Shown: positions 30,641 through 40,594, counted from the first letter of the stretch. The stretch: DNA of 64,000 nt from Veronia pacifica (GCF_001707825.1 NZ_LYBM01000016.1:1-64000), one strand, 5' to 3'. Notes: generated by a model not told the origin, from the sequence alone. Translations and numbers: made by a program.

Positions 30641-33217
30641 ATGTTTCCTTTGCAAAATTATGTTGATCAGCAAATAGCGAGATTAGACACCTTCAATCAA
30701 TTACGATTGGAGCGTGCACGTAGCGCGATGCACACTCAGGCACAGAGTGTTTTCAATGTATTGCCTGTATTACTGCACTACAACCATCCTGCCATTCCCG
30801 GTTATGTTGACCAGGATGTGGCGCACGGTATCGCCTCTTTTTCCCTTAACGATTATCAAAAAGAATTCGTCAGCGACTGTATGCTGACATTCGGACACGC
30901 TCTCCCCTTGCAGACTCCCGATAAGGTTTTACCTATTAAGGGTATGTTTTCTATGGGCAGTACCGCGTCAATGGGACAAAGCTTTACCAGTGACTTGGAT
31001 ATTTGGGTGTGTGTTCAACCTTGGGTAACAGAGGATGAGCGGGCTTCAATCGACAGCAAATGCTCATTGGTGTCTGACTGGGCCATGACGCAGGGTGTCG
31101 AAGTTAACTTCTTCATGATGTGTGAAAACCGCTTCCGCAAGAACCTCTGTCAGGAAATGACCTCTGACAACTGCGGGTCGAGCCAACATTACCTGTTACT
31201 TGATGAGTTTTACCGTTCGTCTGTGCACCTCGCAGGGCAACGTCTTCTGTGGTTTATGGTTCCGCCCGAAATGGAAGCCTGTTACGAAGACTACGTCGTT
31301 CAGCTGGTTGAAAATAGTGACATTGAACGGCATGAGTGGGTCGATTTTGGTGGTTTGCCCTCAATACCCGCAGAAGAGTACTTTGGCTCCAGCCTTTGGC
31401 AGCTATACAAGAGCATAGATTCACCTTATAAATCCGTCCTTAAAGCCATCCTTTTAGAATCTTACTCATGGGAATATCCCGGTACTCAGCTTTTGAGCGT
31501 CGACGGCAAGCGACGATTCTTTGCGGGTATGCTCGATGTCTACCAGTCTGACGCTTATTACCTGATGCTTGAGAAAGTGACCCGATACCTCGAAGGTATT
31601 GGAGATCAGCGCCGTCTGGATTTGGTTAGACGTTGTTTCTATCTCAAAACACATGAGAAGCTGACCCGTGATCCCGGTCCGAGCTCAGTACCGTGGCGTC
31701 GTGAAGTATTGTGTATCTTGACCCGTGAATGGGGCTGGGATAACGAAAAACTGGCTTGTCTGGACAACCGCCGTAACTGGAAAGTAGAAGAGGTGAAAGA
31801 GGCCCATAATGAGCTGCTTGAAGCACTCATGCTGAGCTATCGTAACCTGATTCGCTTCGCACGCCGTAACGACATCACATCATCGATAAGTCCAGAAGAA
31901 ATCAGTATTCTGGCACGCAAGCTATACGCTGCGTTCGAGGAGTTACCGGGTAAAGTTACCCTTCTTAATCCACAGTTGTCCCCCGATCTGCATGAGCAGG
32001 ACTTGTCGTTTATTCAGGTGCCAGAAGGGCGAAATAATCCGCCGGGCTGGTATCTTTACAAGCACTCTTTGATTCCGCACGACATTATCGGCCGCTCACC
32101 GTTGGAGCATAACCGTTACTTGTCGAAGTTGGTGTCATGGGCATTTTTTAATGGGCTACTGACCGAGTCAACATCGCTGCATTCAGTGGTAAGAGACTGT
32201 GATGTGGACATTGATAAGCTTTATCAGCTTGTCAGTGACATCCGCAATACGTTCCCAATCCGTCGCCCGCAGCCTTCGTTGAAAGCGTTGTCGAGCCCCT
32301 GCGAAATACGCAAGCTAGCTTTATTCGTTAACCTTGAGGATGACCCAACGAATATCCTGAAACAGCCTGCTGTGCGTTTTGACTTCCGCAATACTGACAT
32401 TTTTAGCTACGGCCCTGATCAGAAATGTTTGGTCGGCAGCATTGATATGGTGTACCGCAACTCGTGGAATGAGGTGCGTACCCTAAACTTTTCTGGCCCT
32501 AATGCCATTCTGGATGTACTTAAAACCCTGCTGGGTAAAATGCATCAGGATGCGATGGCACCGGAATCGGTCGATGTGTTCTGCTACAGCGGAAAAATGC
32601 GCGGTCTGATCCGTAACTTGGTTTATCAGCTGGTTGCCGAGTGTATAGAAATGAGGTTGCAGCCTGTCGATCAGGAGAAGCGTCGTCGTTTCAAAGCATT
32701 GCGTGTTGCTGACAAAACATTTGGCCTCTTTTTTGAGCGTCGTGGCGTGTCAGTGCAGAAGCTTGAAAATTCTGTCGACTTTTATCGCAGTATCTCCACC
32801 AATAAGGTTAATGGTTCACCATTGATGCTGATGGATAACGACAAGGAGATACAACCACCGGAAGCGGTAGACGCGTTTGCCAGTGAGGGACTGATTCAGT
32901 TCTTCTTTGAAGATTGCGATAAAGGCTACAACATTTACGTGTTGGACGAGAATAACCGGGTTGAAGTGTATCGGCAGTGCCACGGTGACAAGGAAGAGGT
33001 GATTCAGGGCGTTAACCGCTTTTACACCTCGTCTGCTAACGACAAAGTCAGCTTCAGCAGTCATACGGTTAATTTTAATCTGCCGCAGTTTTATGACATC
33101 GTTCGTCTTGAGGGTGGCCGGGTGCAGGTGATTCCGTTTAAAAGCGATAAAAACTGGCCACGGCACAACAGCAGAGATTTTGGCAGCCTGCCGCCGCAGG
33201 CCGCATCAATGAAATAG
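30641..33217 (+). CDS. cyaA: Class I adenylate cyclase CyaA
   Basis: An 858-residue enzyme making cAMP for CRP. The catalytic N-terminal half (to about 540) contains KGMFSMGSTASMGQSFTSDLDIWVCV with the nucleotidyltransferase G-S and D-x-D residues, the family's hallmark; the C-terminal half is the regulatory region. ATG at 30641 is favoured over the TTG at 30617 because of the family's N-terminus (LQNYVDQQIARLDTFNQLR like E. coli YIETLKQRLDAINQLR). It is divergent from hemC and converges on cyaY. Confidence 0.96.
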   Translation: MFPLQNYVDQQIARLDTFNQLRLERARSAMHTQAQSVFNVLPVLLHYNHPAIPGYVDQDVAHGIASFSLNDYQKEFVSDCMLTFGHALPLQTPDKVLPIKGMFSMGSTASMGQSFTSDLDIWVCVQPWVTEDERASIDSKCSLVSDWAMTQGVEVNFFMMCENRFRKNLCQEMTSDNCGSSQHYLLLDEFYRSSVHLAGQRLLWFMVPPEMEACYEDYVVQLVENSDIERHEWVDFGGLPSIPAEEYFGSSLWQLYKSIDSPYKSVLKAILLESYSWEYPGTQLLSVDGKRRFFAGMLDVYQSDAYYLMLEKVTRYLEGIGDQRRLDLVRRCFYLKTHEKLTRDPGPSSVPWRREVLCILTREWGWDNEKLACLDNRRNWKVEEVKEAHNELLEALMLSYRNLIRFARRNDITSSISPEEISILARKLYAAFEELPGKVTLLNPQLSPDLHEQDLSFIQVPEGRNNPPGWYLYKHSLIPHDIIGRSPLEHNRYLSKLVSWAFFNGLLTESTSLHSVVRDCDVDIDKLYQLVSDIRNTFPIRRPQPSLKALSSPCEIRKLALFVNLEDDPTNILKQPAVRFDFRNTDIFSYGPDQKCLVGSIDMVYRNSWNEVRTLNFSGPNAILDVLKTLLGKMHQDAMAPESVDVFCYSGKMRGLIRNLVYQLVAECIEMRLQPVDQEKRRRFKALRVADKTFGLFFERRGVSVQKLENSVDFYRSISTNKVNGSPLMLMDNDKEIQPPEAVDAFASEGLIQFFFEDCDKGYNIYVLDENNRVEVYRQCHGDKEEVIQGVNRFYTSSANDKVSFSSHTVNFNLPQFYDIVRLEGGRVQVIPFKSDKNWPRHNSRDFGSLPPQAASMK

Positions 33218-33219
33218 GG

Positions 33220-33531
33220 TTACCAGACTACATCTTCGCCTGCGTGCTTTGAGCACTCCTGTTTGACCATGTCCATGAAGAGCGTATTGGTTCGGGTACA
33301 CACCCATTGCTCGTCACGATAGGCGAAGTGGTAGCCCCCAGATTTTGAAGCCAGCCATATTTCCTGCATCGGTTCTTGACGGTTAATAATGACCTGACTT
33401 CTGTCTTCAAATTCCAGTGTCATCACGTTACCCGTTGTTTCATAGTCGATGTCAGCACCACTTTCATCAATGCCTTCTTCGATGATCAGCCATTCTTTAT
33501 CGACCAACTCGTGGTATTGGCTTGTATTCAT
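33220..33531 (-). CDS. cyaY: Frataxin CyaY
   Basis: A 103-residue iron-binding protein that modulates iron-sulfur cluster assembly at IscS. The frataxin core TLEFEDRSQVIINRQEPMQEIWLAS and GGYHF are clear, with acidic residues in the first helix (EEGIDESGADIDYE). The start at 33531 matches E. coli and has a suitably spaced AGG; ATG 33540 and longer options are less likely. It is divergent from lptM. Confidence 0.95.
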   Translation of the reverse strand: MNTSQYHELVDKEWLIIEEGIDESGADIDYETTGNVMTLEFEDRSQVIINRQEPMQEIWLASKSGGYHFAYRDEQWVCTRTNTLFMDMVKQECSKHAGEDVVW

Positions 33532-33607
33532 TGTTTTCATCCTATTGCTTTTCAGTGTGTTGATGCGATTATAGAGGGCATTAACTCTTGGATCACTGGC
33601 AAACTCA

Positions 33608-33772
33608 ATGCGACCTATTCTGAATGTATTTTTGTTTCTGACAATCGTTATCCTATCTGGCTGCGGCCAGCGTGGTGCTTTGTACTTCCCCGACGACGTA
33701 CAAGCCACTCAGGACGGCGGTGCAGGCAGTAATCAGCAGAGTACCGTACCAGAAAATACCAAGACACAGTAA
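33608..33772 (+). CDS. lptM: Small lipoprotein LptM (YifL-like)
   Basis: A 54-residue frame too short for common callers. It starts MRPILNVFLFLTIVILSGCG: a hydrophobic signal with lipobox LSGC (Cys at position 18), followed by the family-typical GQRGALYFP (E. coli GLKGPLYFP) and a polar Gln/Asn-rich tail. LptM is an outer-membrane-facing lipoprotein that helps LptD assembly. Position between cyaY and lysA-dapF is the E. coli location. It ends 26 nt before lysA. Confidence 0.85.
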   Translation: MRPILNVFLFLTIVILSGCGQRGALYFPDDVQATQDGGAGSNQQSTVPENTKTQ

Positions 33773-33798
33773 GACGAAAGAACAGGGAAGAAAATAGC

Positions 33799-35052
33799 TT
33801 GGATTACTTCAATTATCATCAGGACGGTCAGCTGTGGGCTGAAGATGTCTCACTTGAGAGCCTGGCAGAGCAACATGGCACGCCACTGTATGTCTACTCT
33901 CGGGCTACTTTTGAACGTCACTGGAACGCGTTTGATACGGCCGCCGGTGATCACCCCCATTTGGTATGTTATGCCGTCAAAGCCAACAGTAATCTGGGCG
34001 TACTGAGTGTACTTGCTCGTCTGGGTTCTGGATTCGACATTGTGTCACAGGGAGAACTCGAGCGGGTTCTGGCTGCGGGTGGTGATCCGAAGAAAATAGT
34101 TTTTTCAGGTGTAGGTAAAACGGCAACCGAAATGCGTCGTGCGCTGGAACTGGGAATAAAATGCTTCAATGTGGAGTCTGAGGCCGAGCTGGACCGTCTT
34201 AACGAGGTCGCAGGTCAGGTGGGTGTTGTTGCACCGATCAGTCTGCGCATTAATCCTGATGTCGATGCGAAAACTCACCCTTACATCTCAACCGGGCTAA
34301 AAGAGAACAAGTTCGGTATCTCGTTTGATCGTGCACGTGAAGTGTATCGCTATGCATCGGAGCTACCTCATCTCAATGTGCAGGGGATAGATTGTCACAT
34401 TGGCTCACAGCTTACCGACTTGGCTCCTTTTATTGAGTCTACAGACAGGCTGCTGGGTCTCATCGATCAACTTCGTGAAGACGGTGTCGAAATTTGCCAC
34501 CTTGATGTGGGTGGTGGCCTTGGTGTGACCTACAACGATGAGAAGCCGCCTCAGCCCTCTGAATATGCCAGTGCGTTACTGGAAAGATTACAGGGACATA
34601 AGGATATCGAGCTGATTTTTGAACCTGGCCGGGCGATCGCAGCTAACGCTGGCGTGTTACTGACCCGTGTTGAGTACCTTAAGCACAACGAAGAGAAAAA
34701 CTTTGCCATTATTGACGCTGCGATGAACGATTTGCTCCGTCCTTCCCTTTATCAGGCATGGCAAGACATTATCCCTGTTACACCGCGTGACAGTGAAGCT
34801 AAAACCTATGATTTAGTTGGACCAGTCTGCGAAACGGGCGATTACCTTGGCAAGAACCGCAGTTTAGCATTAGAGGCAGGTGATTTGCTTGCAGTTCGTT
34901 CTGCTGGCGCCTACGGTTTTGTTATGTCGTCGAATTACAACAGTCGTTGTCGGGCCGCCGAAGTACTGGTCGACGGCAATGTTGCTCATGTTGTCCGTCA
35001 GCGTGAAACGCTGTCAGAGCTTTGGCAACAAGAGCAGGTTCTCCCCCAATAG
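33799..35052 (+). CDS. lysA: Diaminopimelate decarboxylase LysA
   Basis: A 417-residue PLP enzyme making lysine from meso-diaminopimelate. Features are YAVKANSN (the PLP lysine), [22 protein letters not shown] and the C-terminal VCETGDYL that supplies the catalytic Cys. Start is TTG at 33799 (MDYFNYH), with AGGGAAG upstream. It partners with dapF downstream for the diaminopimelate-lysine pathway. Confidence 0.97.
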   Translation: MDYFNYHQDGQLWAEDVSLESLAEQHGTPLYVYSRATFERHWNAFDTAAGDHPHLVCYAVKANSNLGVLSVLARLGSGFDIVSQGELERVLAAGGDPKKIVFSGVGKTATEMRRALELGIKCFNVESEAELDRLNEVAGQVGVVAPISLRINPDVDAKTHPYISTGLKENKFGISFDRAREVYRYASELPHLNVQGIDCHIGSQLTDLAPFIESTDRLLGLIDQLREDGVEICHLDVGGGLGVTYNDEKPPQPSEYASALLERLQGHKDIELIFEPGRAIAANAGVLLTRVEYLKHNEEKNFAIIDAAMNDLLRPSLYQAWQDIIPVTPRDSEAKTYDLVGPVCETGDYLGKNRSLALEAGDLLAVRSAGAYGFVMSSNYNSRCRAAEVLVDGNVAHVVRQRETLSELWQQEQVLPQ

Positions 35053-35060
35053 AGGCACGA

Positions 35061-35891
35061 ATGCAGATACAATTTTCTAAAATGCATGGTTTGGGTAACG
35101 ACTTTGTAGTTGTAGATTGTGTTACTCAAAACGCATTTTTTTCACCAGATATGATCCGCCGGCTGGCGGATCGCAACACTGGTATTGGTTTTGACCAGCT
35201 ATTGGTCGTGGAACCGCCCTATGATCCGGAGAGTGACTTCCACTACCGGATCTTCAACGCCGACAGCAGTGAAGTGTCCAACTGTGGTAATGGTGCTCGT
35301 TGCTTTGCTCGCTTTGTCCGCATGAAAGGTCTGACCAACAAATATCAAATTAATGTCAGTACCAGTTCAGGCAAGATGATCCTGAACATAGACAAAGACA
35401 ACATGGTGCGGGTAGACATGGGTGAACCCATTTTTGTGCCGTCTAAAATCCCTGTCCGTGCCAATGCAGAAGAGAAAACCTACATACTTCGCGTGGCTGA
35501 CAAAACTTTATTTGTCGGCGCTGTCAGTATGGGAAATCCCCATTGCGTCACCGTAGTTGATGATGTGGATACCGCAGACGTGAGCACGTTAGGTCCTTTG
35601 ATCGAATCACACGAGCGCTTCCCCGAGAAAGTGAATGCTGGTTTCATGCAGGTGGTATCGAGAGACGCTATCCGTCTACGTGTCTACGAACGTGGTGCGG
35701 GTGAAACACTGGCTTGTGGCACAGGGGCCTGCGCTGCTGTCGCAGTGGGCATTGTTCAAGGGCTGCTGGATGACAATGTTGAGGTGACATTGCCTGGCGG
35801 AAAACTTTATATCCAGTGGCGCGGACCGGGCCATCCTCTGATGATGACGGGACCAGCCTCACATGTTTACGATGGACAGATAACAGTATGA
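35061..35891 (+). CDS. dapF: Diaminopimelate epimerase DapF
   Basis: A 276-residue enzyme interconverting LL- and meso-diaminopimelate. The two catalytic cysteines lie in [13 protein letters not shown] and [29 protein letters not shown] opens the protein. ATG at 35061 has GAGGC upstream. It lies 8 nt after lysA and overlaps the DUF484 gene by four bases. Confidence 0.98.
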   Translation: MQIQFSKMHGLGNDFVVVDCVTQNAFFSPDMIRRLADRNTGIGFDQLLVVEPPYDPESDFHYRIFNADSSEVSNCGNGARCFARFVRMKGLTNKYQINVSTSSGKMILNIDKDNMVRVDMGEPIFVPSKIPVRANAEEKTYILRVADKTLFVGAVSMGNPHCVTVVDDVDTADVSTLGPLIESHERFPEKVNAGFMQVVSRDAIRLRVYERGAGETLACGTGACAAVAVGIVQGLLDDNVEVTLPGGKLYIQWRGPGHPLMMTGPASHVYDGQITV

Positions 35892-36559
35892 CAGACATCT
35901 CACGGATAACCCCTCCTGAGACCCTGAACAGTGAAGACGTACTCCGCTACTTAGAAGACAATCCTGAGTTTTTTCGTTGCCATCCTGAAAGCTTGCAGCA
36001 CATCCGAGTCAGTCATGATGAGAGGGGCACAGTCTCATTAGTTGAAGCCCAGCTTGATAGACTCAGAACACGGGTTACCGAGCTGGAGGAAGAAATCACC
36101 CAGTTAATGGGAATCGCTGCGGGAAACGAGCAGCTTTTCAGGTCGTTTTCTGTCGCACATCAGGCGCTGTTTACTGCCAATGAGTTATCTGATGTTCACA
36201 CTGCACTGGCAACGTTAGCGGAAAGGCTACAGCTAAAAGTCAGCCTGCGCCTTTACCAGACGAATGAGCCATCACCTTTGACCCGTCAGTCCGTAGATAA
36301 ATTGTGCGCCAGCCGCTTTTCCGGTCAGCGTCTTTATCTGGGCCGTTTGCGCCGTCAAGAGGGTGAGATTTTTGTCAGCGAGGCGCCTGAGCTTGGTTCG
36401 TACGCGATTTTGCCCATCTTCTTTTCTCAAGAGCTTGGGTTTTTGACGTTTGCCAGTCAAGACGGTGGGCACTTCCAACCCAGTATGGACACCCTTTTTC
36501 TTGAGCAACTGGCTGACCATATTGCGGTTCTCCTGAGTCGTTGGCAGGTTGAGGTATGA
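35888..36559 (+). CDS. DUF484 family protein (YigA-like)
   Basis: A 223-residue protein with a GAF-like fold in the C-terminal two thirds and a coiled-coil N-terminal part ([23 protein letters not shown]). The opening [16 protein letters not shown] is the DUF484 signature. The function is unknown; the location between dapF and xerC is the conserved one. The start ATGA overlaps dapF and its own end overlaps xerC. Confidence 0.9.
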   Translation: MTDISRITPPETLNSEDVLRYLEDNPEFFRCHPESLQHIRVSHDERGTVSLVEAQLDRLRTRVTELEEEITQLMGIAAGNEQLFRSFSVAHQALFTANELSDVHTALATLAERLQLKVSLRLYQTNEPSPLTRQSVDKLCASRFSGQRLYLGRLRRQEGEIFVSEAPELGSYAILPIFFSQELGFLTFASQDGGHFQPSMDTLFLEQLADHIAVLLSRWQVEV

Positions 36560-37464
36560 GCCTACCCGCAACACTGACAAAACCTCTCTCGTTGTTTTTC
36601 GACTATATGATAAGAGAGAGGGGTCTTAGTACTTACACCGAGAAAAATTATCGCAGGCAACTCGAACCCATTGCTGAATTTTTGGCGGGACAGGACATTT
36701 TTCAATGGCATCAGGTTGATGCGGGTTGGGTAAGACAGATTGCCAGTCAGGCAAAACGCGATGGGCTAAAGCCCGGCAGTATCGCTCTGCGCCTTTCTGC
36801 TCTTCGCAGCTTCTTTGATTATCTTGTTCATCGCGGTGATCTTAGCGCCAATCCTGCCAAAGGTGTGGCTGCGCCCAAGCAGGGGCGCGCTCTGCCGAAA
36901 AACCTCGACGTAGATGAAATAAACCAGCTGATGTCGGTGGATGAAGACGATCCACTGGCTATTCGCGATCGTGCAATGATGGAACTCATGTACGGAGCTG
37001 GCCTGCGTCTGTCGGAGCTGATTGGCCTTGACGTGCGGGATATTGCCCTTCGAAAGGGCGATCTGCGTGTCATAGGTAAGGGCGATAAAGAGCGTATTGT
37101 TCCTTTTGCCGGACAGGCTAAAGAGTGGCTGATGAACTGGCTGCGGGTCAGGGGGCAGTTACTGAAAGGACCGGAAAACGCATTATTTTTGTCGAAGTTA
37201 GGAAACCGTATTTCAGCCCGGGCCGTACAAAAGCGTATGGCTGAATGGGGACAGAAACAATCGGTTAACAGCCATATCAACCCGCATAAACTTCGACACA
37301 GTTTTGCGACCCATATGTTGGAGTCGTCTGGGGATTTGCGTGCGGTGCAGGAATTGCTGGGTCATGCGGATTTGTCCACGACCCAGGTGTATACCCACCT
37401 TGATTTTCAACACCTTGCTAAGGTGTACGACGCCGCCCATCCGAGAGCCAGACGAAAAAAATAG
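36556..37464 (+). CDS. xerC: Tyrosine recombinase XerC
   Basis: A 302-residue recombinase resolving chromosome dimers at dif with XerD. The N-terminal SAM-like domain ([19 protein letters not shown]) is followed by the catalytic region with [11 protein letters not shown] (Arg), [14 protein letters not shown] (His-x-x-Arg), [15 protein letters not shown] (His and the nucleophilic Tyr). It overlaps DUF484 by four bases and precedes the HAD gene. Confidence 0.97.
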   Translation: MSLPATLTKPLSLFFDYMIRERGLSTYTEKNYRRQLEPIAEFLAGQDIFQWHQVDAGWVRQIASQAKRDGLKPGSIALRLSALRSFFDYLVHRGDLSANPAKGVAAPKQGRALPKNLDVDEINQLMSVDEDDPLAIRDRAMMELMYGAGLRLSELIGLDVRDIALRKGDLRVIGKGDKERIVPFAGQAKEWLMNWLRVRGQLLKGPENALFLSKLGNRISARAVQKRMAEWGQKQSVNSHINPHKLRHSFATHMLESSGDLRAVQELLGHADLSTTQVYTHLDFQHLAKVYDAAHPRARRKK

Positions 37465-37472
37465 GGAATGTG

Positions 37473-38198
37473 ATGAAATTTTACCGTCGCCTCGCGCCTT
37501 TTCAGGCACTGACTTTCGATCTCGATGACACCCTTTACGATAACCGCGTGGTGATCATGCGCGCTGAGCGAGCTTTGAAAAAATGGCTGCTTGATCATTG
37601 TCCGGCCATGGAGGCGTTTGACACAGCGGCATGGCAGAAAATGCGTCAGGATGTCCTCGACGCTAAACCGGACTTGTTCGGCTTTATTACTGAGATCCGC
37701 GCGGCAGTTCTCCGTCTGGCGGCGACCCGTTGTGGGCTGTCAGAGCAAGCGGCGGCGGCCTTGTCTGCTGATGCCGTGGCGTTTTTCCTCCATCACCGCA
37801 GCGACATTACTGTGCCAGAGGCTGCTCGGGAACTTATCATAGATATCAGTCAGCATTATCCGCTGGTGGCTATGACCAATGGCAACGTGGATACTGACAG
37901 ATTGGGGTTGAACCCTTACTTTTCTGCCATTTATCGTGCTGGTGAGCACGGAGCACCCAAGCCTGCCGCAGATTTGTTTGCGCGTGCTCAATCTGCATTG
38001 GAATGTTCCTATGGGGAAATATTGCATGTCGGTGACCATTTGAAAGCAGATATCCGTGGGGCAAAAAGGCTGGGTATGCAAACATGTTGGTTGAACGAGA
38101 GTGGTCAGTCATTGCGTCACCAGCGTCATGCGACAATGCTTCCGGATGTCGAGATCTCGACGCTGGGACAATTGCGAACTCTGTTGCCTGAGCTCTAA
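37473..38198 (+). CDS. yigB: HAD-family hydrolase YigB-like (FMN phosphatase)
   Basis: A 241-residue HAD phosphatase. Motif I is FDLDDTLYDN, motif II MTNGN, the lysine KPAADL and motif IV HVGDHLKADIRGA. In E. coli YigB is reported to dephosphorylate FMN in the riboflavin pathway; this assignment rests on synteny and similarity. Start taken at ATG 37473 after AGGGA, one codon after a GTG. It ends the dapF-xerC run and converges with the bufferin operon. Confidence 0.9.
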   Translation: MKFYRRLAPFQALTFDLDDTLYDNRVVIMRAERALKKWLLDHCPAMEAFDTAAWQKMRQDVLDAKPDLFGFITEIRAAVLRLAATRCGLSEQAAAALSADAVAFFLHHRSDITVPEAARELIIDISQHYPLVAMTNGNVDTDRLGLNPYFSAIYRAGEHGAPKPAADLFARAQSALECSYGEILHVGDHLKADIRGAKRLGMQTCWLNESGQSLRHQRHATMLPDVEISTLGQLRTLLPEL

Positions 38199-38203
38199 GA
38201 GGG

Positions 38204-38638
38204 TTACTTACTTTTGGTGATTTTATCTACTGCCAACATACCAGGACCTAACACCACATTGGCCAGCAGCATCACACCCCACATCTGATGGTCAAAAAAA
38301 CCTTTATCCCACAATGTTGGATAAGAGACCACAGCGACAATGTTGAACACAAACAGTGCAAGTGCAGCAGGTCTTGCCAGCAGACCTAAGGCGAGAAAAA
38401 CAGGTAACACCAGCTCCGCACCGGTTGCGAGATAGGCAGCGAAAACGGGCGGTAGCAGTGGAATATTGTATTCGTACTCGAACAGCAACAAAGTACTGTC
38501 CCAGCCAGAAAGTTTAATCATTCCGGAACGGAAAAATACCCAAGCGACCCACAGGCGGCATACCAGCAGCAGTGCGGGGGTCAAAGGGGCCAGAAGGTTT
38601 TCAATCAGGGAATCTGCGCGCCGAATAAGCTCACTCAT
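38204..38638 (-). CDS. DoxX-family membrane protein of the bufferin operon (BufD-like)
   Basis: A 144-residue inner-membrane protein with four hydrophobic segments, including LWVAWVFFRSGMIKLSG and LVLPVFLALGLLARPAALALF, which fit the DoxX family. It is the fourth gene of a bufA-B-C-D set and overlaps bufC by a few bases. Two adjacent ATG codons (38641 and 38638) with AAGGAG upstream are possible. In bufferin operons such proteins are of unknown role, possibly linked to redox or membrane functions. Confidence 0.82.
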   Translation of the reverse strand: MSELIRRADSLIENLLAPLTPALLLVCRLWVAWVFFRSGMIKLSGWDSTLLLFEYEYNIPLLPPVFAAYLATGAELVLPVFLALGLLARPAALALFVFNIVAVVSYPTLWDKGFFDHQMWGVMLLANVVLGPGMLAVDKITKSK

Positions 38639-39404
38639 CATTGTTCTCCTTGTGTTGGGCGGGCGAAGTGAGGGAGAAACCACTGAATACCCCGAGTTGA
38701 ACCAAGTGCCTCAGTTGTGGCATCAGTTCAGGGGGAAGTGCTCCCAACGTTTGCTGCTGGCTTAATTCGATAAAGCGCAAGGCTTCATCGCTGAGCGGAA
38801 TAATCTCAACACCAGCAAGCGTTTTTTTCATTAATGTTTGTTCAGGCTGTTCAATTCTTAATTGGCTTATAACATCGCGGTCATCAGCTTTTACTGCCTC
38901 CCAGAGACTGCGAATACAAAATAAACTGCGGTGCCAGCCTATGTTGGGTGCCGTGATCAGGCTCAGTTCGCCGATTTGCTCGGGTGTGAGTTTACTGAGC
39001 GCCTCTATGGGAAAAAGAGGAGCGTTATAGTCACGCTGACTGACCATTAGAAACTGCCACTCAAACCCTGCCATGTCAGCAAGGTAAGGCGCTGGTTCAT
39101 GAATATTGGGTAATGAAGACAGGGTGTTATCAAATCCGAAGCCATACGTCTCGACTCTGGCGTCTGTCATCGGTGTAGTCAGCACATGGTGACGGGTTAC
39201 ACCGTCAAAACACTCTTCTCCGGCCAGCATTTTTACAGCGGGATATATCCTGTCCATGCTTTCTTTCAGAGATACCACAAACTGATTGCGATATATCTGC
39301 AGCAACGCCTCCTCAGAGCCTCTTCCCTTCAAATTGGGCATAGAGAAAGGCTGATAGTGCAACGCCTGACTAAATTGCCGTTGCAAATTAGCTAAATCTT
39401 TCAC
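38631..39404 (-). CDS. DUF2063 protein, bufferin partner (BufC-like)
   Basis: A 257-residue protein whose N-terminal half is the DUF2063 domain (FSQALHYQPFSM opening, YRNQFVVSLKESMDRIYPAVKMLAGEECF, EPAPYLADMAGFEW) and the rest is a small helical domain with LSDEALRFIELSQQQTLGAL. DUF2063 proteins accompany the DUF692 enzyme and are thought to present the precursor peptide. The start overlaps bufB by four bases, so the two are probably translated together. Confidence 0.9.
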   Translation of the reverse strand: MKDLANLQRQFSQALHYQPFSMPNLKGRGSEEALLQIYRNQFVVSLKESMDRIYPAVKMLAGEECFDGVTRHHVLTTPMTDARVETYGFGFDNTLSSLPNIHEPAPYLADMAGFEWQFLMVSQRDYNAPLFPIEALSKLTPEQIGELSLITAPNIGWHRSLFCIRSLWEAVKADDRDVISQLRIEQPEQTLMKKTLAGVEIIPLSDEALRFIELSQQQTLGALPPELMPQLRHLVQLGVFSGFSLTSPAQHKENNDE

Positions 39405-40261
39405 GATGCACTCTCGACCTGAGAGGAGGTGAGTGCCTCACTGGCAATGTCCCGAGCTTTTTGTGCTTCGTTAAGAAGCACATCAGGTTCTGGTAAATCA
39501 GCATCCCACTCGATCAGGGTTTTACACATGCCATGTTTGGCAACCCAGTAATGGTAGAGATGCCAGACGGGTTCAGAAACAGGGCGGCTATGAGTATCTA
39601 TCCAGATTTCACCGCTGTCAGTTGAAGACACGGTATACCCTGCCAGATGAATTTCCTGCACCGTTGTTGGGTCAATGGCCTCCAAATACGCTTTGCTGTC
39701 AAAGCCGTGGTTAAAGGCACTGACGTGAATATTATTGAGGTCAAGCAGCAGTCCACACTGTGTTCGCCTTTGCACCTCTACCAGAAATTCCCACTCCGGC
39801 ATGGTTGAATGTGAAAAGGACAGGTAACTTGAGGGGTTTTCAACTAACAGCTGACGTCCGAGATAATCCTGAGTTTGGCTGACATTGCGACAGAATACAT
39901 CTAACGCCTCTTCGGTGTAGGGCAGCGGCAGGAGATCGTTAAAATACTGGCCGTCAACACTGCTCCAACTCAGGTGCTCAGACACCAGAATTGGGTTAAC
40001 CGCATCAACGAGGGTTTTCAGCTGGGCAAGATGCGCGGGGTTTAGCTGGTCAACAGACCCAAGCGACAACCCGACGCCATGGCAGCTTATGGGGTACTGT
40101 TCCCTGAGTGACATCAGGGTGGTGTGAGACACCGAACCGGGACGGAAGTAATTTTCACTGTGAATTTCAAGCCATCCGATATCAGGCCTGTTTTGCTGAA
40201 AGTAGTCATGGTGTTGTCGACGAAGACCGACACCTACCTGATTCTCGATTGAAATATTCAC
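39401..40261 (-). CDS. MNIO (DUF692) metalloenzyme of the bufferin operon (BufB-like)
   Basis: A 286-residue TIM-barrel multinuclear non-heme iron-dependent oxidative enzyme. Candidate metal ligands sit in IHSENYFRPGS, CHGVGLSLGS, VSEHLSWSS, VENPSSYLS, DLNNIHVSAFNHGFD, EIHLAGYT and DTHSRPV, all as in the MNIO family. Known relatives change cysteines in a partner peptide (oxazolone-thioamide in methanobactin; thiooxazole in bufferins). The substrate is likely BufA encoded 27 nt upstream. The start is ATG at 40261. Confidence 0.93.
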   Translation of the reverse strand: MNISIENQVGVGLRRQHHDYFQQNRPDIGWLEIHSENYFRPGSVSHTTLMSLREQYPISCHGVGLSLGSVDQLNPAHLAQLKTLVDAVNPILVSEHLSWSSVDGQYFNDLLPLPYTEEALDVFCRNVSQTQDYLGRQLLVENPSSYLSFSHSTMPEWEFLVEVQRRTQCGLLLDLNNIHVSAFNHGFDSKAYLEAIDPTTVQEIHLAGYTVSSTDSGEIWIDTHSRPVSEPVWHLYHYWVAKHGMCKTLIEWDADLPEPDVLLNEAQKARDIASEALTSSQVESAS

Positions 40262-40288
40262 ATTACGCTCCGGTTCAGTATCAAACTG

Positions 40289-40552
40289 TCATTTAGCTGT
40301 CAGCGAGCTTCCCGCCAGACGATCACAAAGCTTTTCAGGCATCAGAATGAAAGCATCTTTCTGACCATCGACCGTTGACGTTCCTGCACAAGAGCTGTTC
40401 GAGGTTGCGCAGTCGTTTTTACCCGCCTGAGCGACGCCATAACATTTTACTTTTGCTTCTTTTGCCATAGCAGGTGCCGATGTCAGAGCTGTTGCACCCA
40501 TTGCCAGTAAGCTGGTTACAGCTGCAGCAGCAGCGATATTAGACTTTTTCAT
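40289..40552 (-). CDS. DUF2282 precursor peptide, bufferin (BufA-like)
   Basis: An 87-residue secreted peptide. A Sec-type signal (about 1-30, ending ALTSAPAMA) is followed by KVKCYGVAQAGKNDCA, SSCAGTS and KLCDRL. The four cysteines match the DUF2282 family described as copper-buffering bufferins, some of whose cysteines are modified by an MNIO enzyme and which bind copper. ATG at 40552 follows AGAGGA. It is the first gene of bufABCD. No ECF sigma or anti-sigma gene accompanies the operon. Confidence 0.9.
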   Translation of the reverse strand: MKKSNIAAAAAVTSLLAMGATALTSAPAMAKEAKVKCYGVAQAGKNDCATSNSSCAGTSTVDGQKDAFILMPEKLCDRLAGSSLTAK

Positions 40553-40580
40553 TTTTAATCCTCTTGAAATATCGATAAGT

Positions 40581-40594
40581 GGACAAGCATGTCC
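40581..40594. promoter_or_regulatory. Inverted repeat upstream of bufA
   Basis: GGACAAGCATGTCC has five-base arms GGACA / TGTCC separated by four bases, 29 nt upstream of the bufA start. It may be an operator or part of the leader RNA. No known metal-regulator consensus is matched. The remaining stretch to 40768 contains only AT-rich sequence. Confidence 0.35.
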
